From REEB509 sp049314555 (lineage in GTDB: Bacteria; Pseudomonadota; Alphaproteobacteria; Caulobacterales; Aquidulcibacteraceae), in contig JBMOEW010000003.1 in assembly GCA_049314555.1 (NCBI GenBank), positions 1-64,000 of the forward strand: a DNA stretch of 64,000 nucleotides. Direction: 5' to 3'. Numbering within the stretch: position 1 is the first letter of the stretch; each line of letters starts with the position of its first letter. This document shows, one piece after another, positions 1 to 8,330 of the stretch. The position numbers and the translations under genes were made by a program. Below the pieces are notes generated by a model. It saw nothing but the letters and a program-made list of their open reading frames with translations, was not told where the DNA came from and ran no database searches.

Positions 1-6
1 GATCTC

Positions 7-447
7 CTAGCAAATTTCAGGAGGATCGCTCTCCACTTTTTCCGGGGAAGACCAGGCTTCCTTTGCGGCGCGTTCCGCCTCCGCCTGTGCTTCTGCCTGT
101 GCCCGAGCTTGCGCGTCTGCGACGATGCCGTGGGCGCGTTCAATCTTGGTGTCGTCGGCGACGCAGGTTTCGACCCGAAGCGCGGCGCGCCGGCATAGGT
201 CGATGCGCTCGGCCCATGCGTCCTCTGTGATCGTCGCTGGGCGGTCCGGCATCACCGGGGCCGGCGCGGCTGGCGCAAAAAATGGGCTGATCAGCGACAC
301 GACGAGTGCCGCCGCCAAGGCGCCCCCGCCGACCTTCAAAGCGGCCTTGCGTGACTTGAAGACCCAAAACGGCTTCACCAACGCGGCAAGGGAAACGAAG
401 AACGTCACCGCCGCGAGTGAGCTCAGCAAACCGAAAACCGCGTCCAT
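7..447 (-). CDS. Small two-helix membrane protein, unknown function
   Basis: A 146-residue protein that I do not recognise. Two hydrophobic segments (about residues 5-24 and 40-58) are separated by a short basic loop. A hydrophilic C-terminal domain follows with a run of Ala/Gln/Glu residues (about 110-130) that should be helical, and it ends in Cys. An AGGAG ribosome site lies 7 bases before the ATG. It is divergent from the Xre-type regulator at 596-922, and a cluster of inverted repeats sits between the two starts, so the regulator may control it (inference). No enzyme motif is visible. Confidence 0.6.
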   Translation of the reverse strand: MDAVFGLLSSLAAVTFFVSLAALVKPFWVFKSRKAALKVGGGALAAALVVSLISPFFAPAAPAPVMPDRPATITEDAWAERIDLCRRAALRVETCVADDTKIERAHGIVADAQARAQAEAQAEAERAAKEAWSSPEKVESDPPEIC

Positions 448-498
448 CTCCCAACTCCTGACTTCAGGGGATAGGCGTAGCGCATTTCACAGCCAGGG

Positions 499-530
499 CA
501 ATACTGAAAGTATTGGTTCTGTGCCAATAC
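499..530. promoter_or_regulatory. Overlapping inverted repeats, candidate operator of the Xre regulator
   Basis: Three copies of the hexamer CAATAC in alternating orientation form two overlapping perfect inverted repeats: CAATACT (499-505) with AGTATTG (509-515), and GTATTGG (510-516) with CCAATAC (524-530). They lie in the gap between two divergent genes, one of which encodes a DNA-binding regulator. The arrangement is seen directly; the operator role is inferred. Confidence 0.5.
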
Positions 531-595
531 AGGCCTCTGAGAGTTTGTGGCCATGGATAACCCGGGGGCAAAACGCAGCATGTCGGGAGGCTGCG

Positions 596-922
596 TTGAC
601 GTCACTCAAAGTGCTGTTCGGGGATTGCGTTCGCACCCATCGCGTCGCGCTCGGCATGAGCCAGCCCGAGCTTGCGGACGCCGCCGGGATTTCAGAGGTC
701 TGGCTGCGCAGGATTGAACGCGGCACGGCTTCACCTTCGTTCGAGATCATCGAAGCCTTAGCGAAGGCGCTGAAGGTGCAGCCGGCAGAGCTGTTTGGCG
801 GGTTGCGACCGGCCGACGAGGCCAATACATCGGCGATTGCCGGGATCATGGCGCAGCTTGCGCGGATGAATGCAGCCGGCTTGAAGCGGGCGGCGGCCAT
901 GCTCTCCGTACTCGAGGACTAG
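596..922 (+). CDS. Xre/Cro-family helix-turn-helix regulator
   Basis: About 108 residues. A helix-turn-helix of the HTH_3/Xre type occupies roughly residues 8-62: the RTHRVALGMSQPELA stretch, the recognition-helix region SEVWLRRIERG, then a FEIIEALAKALKV helix. The C-terminal 40 residues are Ala/Leu-rich and may mediate dimerisation. The open frame continues far upstream, but the domain begins here, and a GGGAGG ribosome site 5 bases before TTG 596 decides the start; GTG 611 is the alternative. The gene is divergent from the membrane protein at 7-447, with operator-like repeats between them, which suggests autoregulation. The long upstream reading frame is most likely not translated. Confidence 0.72.
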   Translation: MTSLKVLFGDCVRTHRVALGMSQPELADAAGISEVWLRRIERGTASPSFEIIEALAKALKVQPAELFGGLRPADEANTSAIAGIMAQLARMNAAGLKRAAAMLSVLED

Positions 923-1622
923 CGATTTTGCAGTCAACTGCAACTTTTGAGCGGCATGTCGGAAGGGCGAATTTCACTTCCTTCTTCCACAGCCAGAAAA
1001 AGGCGTTTTCTCGCGGCAAGCCAAAAACACCGAAGCTTGAAAGGCTAAACATTTTCAACGAGATGACTCTTTAGGGGCCGGGTTTCCGAGCGGCTAAAGG
1101 CCTTCTCCCCCCTTTTCCTTGCTCTTTCCAAACCCTTCCGAAGTTCTTCTTTCTCTTCCGGCCTCCTTCCAGCTTTCCCATGCCTCGCTCGGTTCCCCCA
1201 AAGGGCCGCCTGCAGCTAGAGGCGGAACTCATCGTTCCGAGTTGCTGTCGCCTCTGCGCAGGCGCCTTAGATGAGGGCCGGCGCAGGGATCGGAGATGCT
1301 CCCTCAAGCCCGCCGTGAGAGGTTCAAGGATCGCCTCAGAAGACCGAGCGACGCAGCCGCTGGTAACCTCGAAGAAGCTCCAAAACCACCTCTGGAGGCG
1401 TTGCCTCACGCGCGCGAGGGGCATTTCAAGCGCCTTGGTTTTGGTGGGTAGGGAGAGGGGTAGAAAATCAGGAGTCCCGGGAAACCCTTGCGCCCCTTGA
1501 TGAGCTGGCGGACAGAGAGGAGTATAAGCGCCCAGTGGCGGTCAGTCGTAAGAGTTTGTCCGCATCTTATGCGGTGATCTCTGGACGCCTGCGGGACGAT
1601 TACTCGGATCGAAAAATGGGTA
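923..1622. other. 700-base stretch with no supported gene
   Basis: Open frames exist on both strands (about 1071-1424 minus and 1180-1500 plus), but their translations are rich in Arg, Ser and Cys without domain character, ribosome site or hydrophobic pattern, so I do not call them. A short perfect hairpin (CCGCAT/ATGCGG, 1560-1574) lies downstream of the minus-strand gene that ends at 1623, without a clear T-run. The stretch looks like accessory or decayed sequence. Confidence 0.5.
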
Positions 1623-2087
1623 TTAGTATTCCCATTCGGCGCGCACCCGATCAATGATTTCCTGCGCGACTTCACCCATGGCGCGGCAGGTAACCGCTCG
1701 CTGCTCCAGCGTCGCGTTGTCGTTGCGCTCGATAGCCGCCATCATTTCTGTGGCGGTCACTTCGGCAAGTGGTTCAATGAATTCATCCCAGGAGCCGTAA
1801 GCGCGGGGCGGCTCGTCCGGACGCTGAATGCGATGTCGCATGCTGAGCATGTAGCCCGCCGATATTCGGGCGCCATTCCCTATGTTGTGTGCATGCTGAG
1901 CCGACGCCGGGTTGCCGGTTGCCTGCTCAGCATGCGACATGAAATCCCAGAAGCCGGCGCAACGCGAGAACGACCTGGCCATCTCGAACGCGCCCTGCGC
2001 GCTGTCTTCTATTTCGGCTTCCGTTTGCGCCGCCGCAGGGCTCGCGAGAAGCACGCCAACCAGCGCCGCCATGACCATCGAGCGCAT
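1623..2087 (-). CDS. Exported hypothetical protein
   Basis: A 154-residue protein with a Sec signal peptide (MRSMVM start, hydrophobic core, probable cleavage after Ala-Ala-Ala near residue 20). The mature part is mainly helical with two Cys residues (in FSRCAGF and VTCRAMG) that could form a disulfide. I do not recognise the family. The start at 2087 is chosen over 2099 because a GGAGGGG ribosome site precedes it by about 4 bases. It stands alone between unassigned sequence and the tRNA gene; periplasmic location is inferred. Confidence 0.6.
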   Translation of the reverse strand: MRSMVMAALVGVLLASPAAAQTEAEIEDSAQGAFEMARSFSRCAGFWDFMSHAEQATGNPASAQHAHNIGNGARISAGYMLSMRHRIQRPDEPPRAYGSWDEFIEPLAEVTATEMMAAIERNDNATLEQRAVTCRAMGEVAQEIIDRVRAEWEY

Positions 2088-2470
2088 GCACCCCTCCATT
2101 CACATGCAAAATCATGTCCCAATACATCATCGCGATCAATCGCAGGAGCCGCGTGGTTTCGGGTTTTTGATGGTCTCCTCCAGCTTAGCTAGCGGGTTTC
2201 GTGCTTGCGATGGGGTTCCGCGCGCTTGCCAACAGCGAAACCGGCCCTGCCCTGGGCCGAACCCATCCGCCCCCTAGTTGCGCTTGCACCGGCCGGGTCC
2301 AACGGGTGTTGCAAAGCGGGACTGAAATGGGGGCAGCAACACGCCTTCCCTCTAGAACCTCGCCGCCCAAAACGGCCGCGAAATCCGTTCGCGTGGTACC
2401 TATTTGGTACCTAGGCCGACTTGGGCAGTGCGACCGGATCGCGAGAAAGCCCGAAAACCCTTGGGGCCCT
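2088..2470. other. Gap between exported protein gene and tRNA 3' end
   Basis: No supported gene. The only structure noticed is the direct/palindromic pair GGTACC-TATTT-GGTACC at 2395-2411. Because tRNA 3' ends are common integration points, I looked for an integrase gene or a repeated copy of the tRNA end in this side of the window and found neither. Confidence 0.45.
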
Positions 2471-2547
2471 TGGTGGTGGCGGGTGGAATTGAACCACCGA
2501 CCTTGGGGTTATGAATCCCACGCTCTAACCAACTGAGCTACGCCACC
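2471..2547 (-). tRNA. tRNA-Met (anticodon CAT)
   Basis: The reverse complement folds as a complete 77-base tRNA. The acceptor 5' strand GGTGGCG pairs with CGCCACC, the D arm contains GCTCAGTTGGTTAGAGC, the anticodon loop is TTCATAA, the T arm contains GGTTCAATTCC, and CCA is encoded at the end. The acceptor begins with a paired G and the D loop has the elongator form, so this looks like elongator rather than initiator tRNA-Met; tRNA-Ile2 (lysidine-modified CAT) cannot be fully excluded. Confidence 0.93.
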
Positions 2548-2670
2548 AGGCCACAAGGTTTGCGAAGCGCGAACGTTTAGCGGTCTCATGCCAGCCGCGC
2601 AAGCGACCTCAGTACCTCGCCGCAGCGCATGTAGCCTGGCAAGGTCGAACCCGATCCAGCCTCGAAAAAC

Positions 2671-4098
2671 TCACCGCGCCGGCGGTGGCTCGACCTCAAC
2701 GGTCGCCTCTTCGAGCCCGTCCACGGGGCTTGGCTCCGATCGTGGCGCTGGGGTCGCGGGCAGGGCCAAAACCGAGCCCGCCCCAGAAGCCTGCACCCCG
2801 CGCTCGAGGCGTGGATGCACCAGCTGGCCGCCGTCGCCATAGACATAGACAAGCCGCGCCCAATCGGAATCGTCGTACATGAACGCCGGCCCGTCTGGAT
2901 CGAGATCGCTCCAATCCGGTTCCCGCGGCGCCCCCGCAGCGGTCATCATCCATTGGCGCGCGCCCGCCTCGTCCCGCTTGCCGCGACATACCGCTGCAAA
3001 CAGGGCCGCAATACGGGCCGACGGGTTTTCGCGGTAGGCGTCTTCCAGCGCGCTCCACGCCCGATCCCAGTCCCCGCGCACGATCGAGATTTCCGCGAGC
3101 ACAATCCGGCTCTCCCGGTGATCCCGGCGCCGCTCCACCAAACCCATCATCCGCGCGGTACGTTCAGCCTCCGGCTCGGCCCCGCGCAGATCCCGGTAGG
3201 CGTGCGCCAGGGCAGGGTGAGGCGCGTTTTCCCATGCCTCTTCGAGAATAGCCGCCGCCCGCTCTTCCTTGCCAGCGTGGATCAGGAGCCGGGCCGCAAC
3301 CGCCGCCGCTGGCGCAAAGCCGGGGGCCAGCCTGAAGGCCTTCTGGGCCATGTCCACGGCCTTATCGGCCCGCCGTTCAAGCTCCGCCTTCGATGCCGCC
3401 GCCGTCAGCAGAACCGCACGCCGCCGCTTGGCCGGCTTGTCGTCAATCAGCTTGCGCTTCTCGCCTTCATCGAGCGCGTCGATCGCCCCTTCCCAATCGC
3501 CGGCCTGGACCTTCAGTTCAAACAGGCTCTGGAACGGCCACATCGCCGTCTTTGAAACCTTAAGCGCGGCTTCCGCATGCGCCATGGCGGCTGTGCGATC
3601 GCCCCGCTTCAAAGCGGCGGTCAACAAGCCTTTGCGCCCAAGGATTTCGGTGTCTTCATGGCCCAGCATAGCCGAGTAGGCGCGCTCGGCCCCGGCATAA
3701 TCGCCGCCCACTTCCGCCGCGCGGGCCTGCAGCAGGTTTGCAAGGCGCGGCTCTTCAATCGCGTCAGCCGCTTTGTCCGCTTGCTTGCGCGCCTCATCGA
3801 ACTCGCCGGCTTCCGCAGCGATCAACCCGAGCGCCAACGCCTCTTGGCCCTTGCGCCGTTTGGCCCGCTCAGAGGCCCGGCCGATTCGCCCCGGCGCGTC
3901 CATCAAGAACATCAACAGGCGCAGCAACGGCAGGGACACCGCAACGATCGTGACCACCGCCAGCAAGGCAAACAGGGCAGTGGTATCGATCTGCCAGCCG
4001 CTCCACTCAATCTGCACCGTGCCCGGATCGCGCGACATTTCCCACGCCGTGAGCGCGGCGAGCACGGCAACAATCAGGAGAAAAGCTAGTCTCAACAT
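2671..4098 (-). CDS. HemY-like membrane TPR protein
   Basis: A 475-residue protein with two N-terminal transmembrane helices (about 1-20 and 40-65) and the WEMSRDPGTVQIEWSGW signature typical of the HemY N-terminal domain. A long alpha-helical repeat region (about 90-410) with TPR-like A/L/A spacing follows, then a Pro/Ala-rich tail. In proteobacteria HemY accompanies the hem genes and is associated with late heme synthesis, but its biochemical role is unsettled. The gene is last in a minus-strand run hemC-hemD-mitofilin-hemY and begins 5 bases after the mitofilin-like gene, so co-transcription is likely. Confidence 0.85.
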   Translation of the reverse strand: MLRLAFLLIVAVLAALTAWEMSRDPGTVQIEWSGWQIDTTALFALLAVVTIVAVSLPLLRLLMFLMDAPGRIGRASERAKRRKGQEALALGLIAAEAGEFDEARKQADKAADAIEEPRLANLLQARAAEVGGDYAGAERAYSAMLGHEDTEILGRKGLLTAALKRGDRTAAMAHAEAALKVSKTAMWPFQSLFELKVQAGDWEGAIDALDEGEKRKLIDDKPAKRRRAVLLTAAASKAELERRADKAVDMAQKAFRLAPGFAPAAAVAARLLIHAGKEERAAAILEEAWENAPHPALAHAYRDLRGAEPEAERTARMMGLVERRRDHRESRIVLAEISIVRGDWDRAWSALEDAYRENPSARIAALFAAVCRGKRDEAGARQWMMTAAGAPREPDWSDLDPDGPAFMYDDSDWARLVYVYGDGGQLVHPRLERGVQASGAGSVLALPATPAPRSEPSPVDGLEEATVEVEPPPAR

Positions 4099-4103
4099 GG
4101 CGC

Positions 4104-5129
4104 TCAGCCCCGCCGTGCCAACTCAGCCCGCACAGCGGCCAAGTGGTTTTCAATTTCCAACCGACGTCGAGCGTCGGCGAGCCACCCGGCCGAAGCCTGA
4201 GCCCCCGCACCGCGCAACCGACCTACTTCCGCCACTGCGCCTGCCAAATCATCTGCCACGAGCCGCGCATGGGCCCGCTCCAACACCCCAGCTGTGGTCT
4301 CGCCTTCACCCCGCCGGCGCACGGTTATCCAGTTCGCCGAAGCCGCTTGAACACGGCCCCAAAGCCCAGAGCCCGCTTGAGCTTGCCGAGCGGCGCGCAC
4401 AATATCCAGCTCCATCGCCTCAAACCGATCGCGCAGCTCAATACGGCTGGGTGCGCCCTGCACGGCAAGCGGGGCAAGGGCAGTCACGTCCGGGTTTGTG
4501 GGCAAAAGCGCTGCAAGCGCCGCGTAAGACTCGCTGAACGCCCCAGAGGCCCTGGCGGCCTCATCCGCCGCGGCGACAGCAAACGCCGCCCCGGCTGCGA
4601 GCTCCGCATTGGCCAGCCGCTCCTGAAGGGCCGGCAACTGCGCACGCACTTGCTCGACTTCGCCTGTGAGGCCGGCAATTTGCTCGTTGCTGGGCAGGGC
4701 ATCCAAACGGCCCTGGACCGCCGAAAGCGCCGCCTGAACGCCCATCACCTGGGCGACGATCGGCGCACCGTCCACACCGGCGGTCTCAGCCGTAGGGTTG
4801 GCCATATACGATTCTATCTTGGCCAAGCGCTGGCCCAGATCAGTCTGCGCCTGCGCAATCGTCATCTGGGCGGCTTGCGTTTGCCGCGCGGTGACGCCGT
4901 CGCCCGGAGCGATCTGATCAAGCGCTTGCGCAATCTGCGGCGAGCGTGGAGCAAGCGCCCCGCCAACGGCTCCAACGCCAGCCGCAAGCACAGCCAAGGC
5001 AGCAGCAGTCCCAAAGGAGACCCCACCGCGTCGTCCGCCCCCATACCGAGGGCGTCCCCGCCGTGCAGGTTCATATTCCACGTCGATTGGCTCGGCGTGG
5101 CCGCCTTCCGCCCGATCGCCAGCGCTCAT
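4104..5129 (-). CDS. Mitofilin/HemX-like inner-membrane protein (COG4223 type)
   Basis: 341 residues. There is an acidic/Arg-Gly-rich cytoplasmic N-terminus (1-35), one transmembrane helix rich in Ala/Gly/Val (about 37-58), then a long periplasmic helical region (about 75-330) with coiled-coil character and many Ala, Gln and Leu residues. This is the layout of alphaproteobacterial mitofilin-domain proteins, which commonly sit between hemD and hemY; they are related to the mitochondrial Mic60 family and may shape or organise the membrane (family knowledge). It lies between hemD and the hemY-like gene in one direction. Confidence 0.8.
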   Translation of the reverse strand: MSAGDRAEGGHAEPIDVEYEPARRGRPRYGGGRRGGVSFGTAAALAVLAAGVGAVGGALAPRSPQIAQALDQIAPGDGVTARQTQAAQMTIAQAQTDLGQRLAKIESYMANPTAETAGVDGAPIVAQVMGVQAALSAVQGRLDALPSNEQIAGLTGEVEQVRAQLPALQERLANAELAAGAAFAVAAADEAARASGAFSESYAALAALLPTNPDVTALAPLAVQGAPSRIELRDRFEAMELDIVRAARQAQAGSGLWGRVQAASANWITVRRRGEGETTAGVLERAHARLVADDLAGAVAEVGRLRGAGAQASAGWLADARRRLEIENHLAAVRAELARRG

Positions 5130-5205
5130 CGGTGTCCCCGCGTTGTTCGCAGTGTGGCGCTTCTCGCCTACGACGAAGAGTCTTTAGTGCCCGTTTCGGT
5201 TCGGC

Positions 5206-5925
5206 TCAAGTGCATGCAGCTATTTGAGTGAGCGCTTTGGCAATCAGGGCCTTATCAGAAGGGTGTTCCGCGATCCCAACTGAGGCCCACGGAGCAGACG
5301 CGCCGGCCCGCGCTGCGGTCTCAGAAATGAAGGCGGCGTGGAGCCGCCCGGCATCGGCCCGAAGCAGGCTGGACCCCAATTCTGCGCCGCGCGGGCTGTG
5401 AAACAGCACAGCCAAGGGGCAGGGGGCACCGTCTTGCAAAGCAGCCACCGCGGCGGCCGGCAGCGTGCGTGCCGCCACCGACCGATAGGTAATGAGCAAA
5501 TCTGTGGAAAACCCAAGGGTGCCGAGCTGCACGAACAGGTCGCCGGCCACATCCACCCCGCGCACCTGCAACAGTCGCCCGTCTGCAGGCAGCAATTGGG
5601 CACGCACAAGCGCCAAAAGTGCGTGGGAGTCCCCGTTTGAATGCGGGCAACGAACAAATCCCGCCGACTGCGCCGCCGCAGCCGTTGCAGCCCCCACGCA
5701 AAAAGCATTCTTGGCAAGCCACGCCGGACTGCCGCTAAAGCTGCGAACCGCGTTCGCGCTGGTAAACATCAGGGCCTGAAACGCCGCCGGATCGGGCGCC
5801 ACCGCCCCCGTTTCCTCGATCCTAAAGAGCGGCGCCAGCACGGGATCTACCCCGCGCTTGGCCAGTTCCCCCGCAGTTAGGCCGGCCCCAGGCTCTGCCC
5901 GTGTGACGATAACTCTGGGTCTCAT
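5206..5925 (-). CDS. hemD: Uroporphyrinogen-III synthase
   Basis: 239 residues, the usual length for HemD, which closes and inverts ring D of hydroxymethylbilane to give uroporphyrinogen III. The sequence begins with the typical VIVTRAEPGA strand-loop and has the two-domain alternating pattern, including MFTSANAVRSF (about 52-62) and the second-domain YRSVAARTLP. HemD is poorly conserved, so the assignment leans on context: its ATG overlaps the stop codon of hemC (ATGA, 5922-5925), giving translational coupling, and mitofilin- and HemY-like genes follow. Confidence 0.9.
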   Translation of the reverse strand: MRPRVIVTRAEPGAGLTAGELAKRGVDPVLAPLFRIEETGAVAPDPAAFQALMFTSANAVRSFSGSPAWLAKNAFCVGAATAAAAQSAGFVRCPHSNGDSHALLALVRAQLLPADGRLLQVRGVDVAGDLFVQLGTLGFSTDLLITYRSVAARTLPAAAVAALQDGAPCPLAVLFHSPRGAELGSSLLRADAGRLHAAFISETAARAGASAPWASVGIAEHPSDKALIAKALTQIAACT

Positions 5926-6860
5926 GCCCGCCAGGCGAGCAAATCACCCGCTTCCGCTTTAAGCGCCAAGCCAATCTCACGTCCGATTTCGGCTGCGTCG
6001 CTCGTAAGGCCCGACGTGCTGCGCCGCCAGCGGGCCGATCCATCTGGCCGCAGGACTTCGCCCAGAAACGAGATTTGGTCGCCCCCAAGGCACCGCGCGA
6101 GGGCAGCAATCGGTGTGCGACAGGAACCATCCAGCGCCGCCAGAAACGCCCGCTCCGACTGCGCCTCGCAGAACGCGTCCGGCTTTTGCAAGCGCAGCGC
6201 GGCCGCAATCGCGCGCGTATCATCTGCGCGGGCGGTAATGGCCAACGCCCCTTGGCAAGGCGCGGGAGGGCATTCGTCTGGGTCAACCACGCTGGCCACG
6301 TGTTTAAGCTTGTCCAGCCGCTGCAAACCGGAAACAGCCAAAAAAGTGGCCTGTGCCTGGCCGCTTGCGAGTTTCGCCAGTCGCGTATCCACGTTGCCCC
6401 GGAACGGAACGACAATCAGGTCCGGCCGCGCATAAAGCGTTTGCGCCTGCCGTCGCAAACTCGACGTGCCAACGACTGCGCCTAATGGCAGAGCGGCGAG
6501 CGATTGCGCCACAGAACTCACAAAAGCGTCGCGCGGGTCGGCCCGCTCCGGCACCGCCACCAAAGCCAAGCCAGCCGGCAATCGTGAAGGCAGATCCTTC
6601 AGGGAATGCACCGCCAGATCAATCCGGCCCTCCAGCAGGGCTTCATCCAATTCCTTGGTGAATAAGCCCTTGCCCCCCACATCCACTAGTCGACCGTCCT
6701 GCAGCCGGTCCCCCGTCGTGGTCATGCCAACGATAGGCAAGAGCGAGGCTGCATCGTCGGGACCAATCCCAAGCGCGGCCGCCAAAGCGGCGCGGACCTG
6801 GCCGGTTTGGGCCAAGGATAACGGTGAGGCGCGCGCGCCAATGCGGAATGGGTCTGTCAT
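5922..6860 (-). CDS. hemC: Hydroxymethylbilane synthase (porphobilinogen deaminase)
   Basis: 312 residues from ATG 6860. It condenses four porphobilinogens into hydroxymethylbilane using a dipyrromethane cofactor. Visible signatures are RIGARASPLSLAQ at the N-terminus, HSLKDLP, GTSSLRRQAQ, RGNVDTRL, PAPCQGALAI and LDGSCRTPIAAL; the Cys of the last motif carries the cofactor. The open frame extends to TTG 6884, but the family normally begins near the RIGARAS strand, so the inner ATG is preferred. First gene of the hem cluster, divergent from tsaD with only about 45 bases between them. Confidence 0.96.
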   Translation of the reverse strand: MTDPFRIGARASPLSLAQTGQVRAALAAALGIGPDDAASLLPIVGMTTTGDRLQDGRLVDVGGKGLFTKELDEALLEGRIDLAVHSLKDLPSRLPAGLALVAVPERADPRDAFVSSVAQSLAALPLGAVVGTSSLRRQAQTLYARPDLIVVPFRGNVDTRLAKLASGQAQATFLAVSGLQRLDKLKHVASVVDPDECPPAPCQGALAITARADDTRAIAAALRLQKPDAFCEAQSERAFLAALDGSCRTPIAALARCLGGDQISFLGEVLRPDGSARWRRSTSGLTSDAAEIGREIGLALKAEAGDLLAWRA

Positions 6861-6905
6861 GGGTTCGAAACTATTCGCCGCCAAGCCTTTAAGCTATCAG
6901 AACCT

Positions 6906-8024
6906 ATGCCGCACATGAACTCAAACATCACCAGACCGCTTACAGTCCTGGGAATCGAAACCAGTTGCGACGAAACCGCCGCTGCAGTCGTGCGCCTGGC
7001 GGAAGGGCGGCCAACGATCCTCAGCGACATCGTGCTCAGCCAGGCGGCGGAGCACGCCATATATCGGGGCGTCGTGCCAGAGATCGCGGCGCGCGCCCAT
7101 GTGGAAGGCATCGATGGCGCAATCGCCGCGGCCATGGCGCAAGCTGGTGTTGGTTTTGGCGCACTCGACGGCGTGGCAGCAACCGCCGGCCCCGGCCTGG
7201 TTGGCGGGGTCATGGTCGGGCTTTCGGCTGCCAAAGCCATCGCCCTTGCGCACGACAAGCCCTTTATCGCGGTCAATCATCTCGAAGGTCATGCCCTATC
7301 GCCGCGGTTGGCGGCTCCAACCCCGTTTCCGTATCTGCTGTTGTTAGTGTCGGGGGGTCACTGCCAGTTCCTGGCGGTCAACGGGCTGAGCAGCTATCAG
7401 CGTCTTGGATCAACGGTCGACGATGCCCTCGGAGAGGCCTTCGACAAATGCGCGAAAGTCATGGGGCTTGGCTATCCGGGAGGGCCCTTGGTGGAGGCCC
7501 TGGCGCGCACCGGCGATGCAAAGCGAGTGGCGCTTCCGCGGCCCTTTATCGGCAAGCCGGGTGCTGATTTTTCCTTTGCCGGCTTGAAATCCGCCGTCGC
7601 CCGCACGTGGCATGGCTGGGAACAACCGACCGATCAAGACCGCGCGGACTTGGCTGCCTGTTTCCAAGCGGCGGTGGCCGACATTATCGAAGACAGGACC
7701 AAAAACGCTATCCGCGCCTATCTGGAAGGCGGTGCCCCTCGTCAAGACCTACGTTTGGTGGTCGCTGGCGGTGTTGCGGCAAACCAAGCGCTTCGTGAAG
7801 TGCTAGTTCGGGTGGCGGGGGAGGCGGGGTTCCAGTTCTCCGCCCCACCCCTGCAACACTGCACCGATAATGCGGCCATGATCGCGTTAGTGGGCGCTGA
7901 ACGTTTGGCCGCGGGGTTCACTGACCCTTTCGACACACCGGCCCGTCCGCGATGGCCGTTGGACCCAGAGGCGGCCCGGGAGCGACCCACGCATGTCGCG
8001 GGTCGCAAGGGGGCCAAAGCCTAG
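6906..8024 (+). CDS. tsaD: tRNA N6-adenosine threonylcarbamoyltransferase
   Basis: 372 residues; transfers threonylcarbamoyl from TC-AMP to A37 of ANN-decoding tRNAs in complex with TsaB and TsaE. Signatures: LGIETSCDETAAAVV at the start of the ASKHA fold, VNHLEGH (two metal-binding His), VSGGHCQF, GEAFDK, and VVAGGVAANQALR near the C-terminus with a later CTDNAAMIA. ATG 6906 and ATG 6915 are both possible starts; neither has a good ribosome site. The product modifies the same base later methylthiolated by MtaB, encoded at 49458-50756. Confidence 0.96.
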   Translation: MPHMNSNITRPLTVLGIETSCDETAAAVVRLAEGRPTILSDIVLSQAAEHAIYRGVVPEIAARAHVEGIDGAIAAAMAQAGVGFGALDGVAATAGPGLVGGVMVGLSAAKAIALAHDKPFIAVNHLEGHALSPRLAAPTPFPYLLLLVSGGHCQFLAVNGLSSYQRLGSTVDDALGEAFDKCAKVMGLGYPGGPLVEALARTGDAKRVALPRPFIGKPGADFSFAGLKSAVARTWHGWEQPTDQDRADLAACFQAAVADIIEDRTKNAIRAYLEGGAPRQDLRLVVAGGVAANQALREVLVRVAGEAGFQFSAPPLQHCTDNAAMIALVGAERLAAGFTDPFDTPARPRWPLDPEAARERPTHVAGRKGAKA

Positions 8025-8035
8025 GTCCACCGTGG

Positions 8036-8152
8036 TTAGGCCGCGACTTGGGCAGCCAACATCAGAACCGGCGTTGCGAGCGCAAAGACCACAGCTACAG
8101 CAACAGCGAAGCTCGCCAGACGCACAGTCGCGAAAGTCATACGGTTACTCAT
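8036..8152 (-). CDS. 38-residue single-helix membrane protein (paralogue A)
   Basis: A very short gene with an AGGAG ribosome site 7 bases before ATG 8152 and a TAA stop. After a short polar start with the motif TFATVR, residues 13-38 form one hydrophobic helix rich in Ala and Val, with a Pro (ATPVL) two thirds along. It resembles the 39-residue protein at 8331-8450 in length, in the T..xVR start and in the helix end (xxP-L/V-L...AA). Both are on the minus strand downstream of tsaD, convergent with it. Function unknown; a membrane-inserted regulatory peptide is one possibility (inference). Confidence 0.5.
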   Translation of the reverse strand: MSNRMTFATVRLASFAVAVAVVFALATPVLMLAAQVAA

Positions 8153-8280
8153 GGATCGTACTCCTGTTTTTGGCCCGGAAAATTGCTGCAACAGCGAAGG
8201 TCGGGCCTCACATAACTGGGCTGGATCGATCGCCATGGGAACGAACGCTTCCGCACGTCTGCCCTGCATAACTGCGGCCC

Positions 8281-8299
8281 GCGGTTAACCGCTGATTAC
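8281..8299. promoter_or_regulatory. 12-bp palindrome overlapping a CtrA-like box
   Basis: GCGGTTAACCGC (8281-8292) is a perfect palindrome. It overlaps TTAA-N7-TTAC (8285-8299), one mismatch from the TTAA-N7-TTAA box bound by CtrA in Caulobacter-type bacteria. It lies about 130 bases upstream of the small membrane gene ending at 8036 and just after the stop of the one at 8331-8450. Either an operator or a hairpin between the two is possible; chance occurrence is also plausible. Confidence 0.3.
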
Positions 8300-8330
8300 G
8301 CAGTTGCAACATGCGCCTGAGGGCCGTCGA

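Noticed and set aside
125..595. Upstream extension of the Xre regulator frame
   Set aside because: The translation lacks domain character, overlaps the opposite-strand membrane gene and the operator repeats, and a good ribosome site precedes TTG 596.
1074..1104. tRNA-Ser/Leu D-arm-like string (CCGAGCGGCTAAAGGCC)
   Set aside because: The surrounding sequence does not supply an acceptor, anticodon or T arm.
1071..1500. Opposing open frames of about 110 codons
   Set aside because: Composition is atypical and neither has a ribosome site or recognisable domain.
2395..2411. GGTACC-TATTT-GGTACC as an integrase core site
   Set aside because: No second copy in the window and no integrase gene; two restriction-like palindromes near each other can arise by chance.
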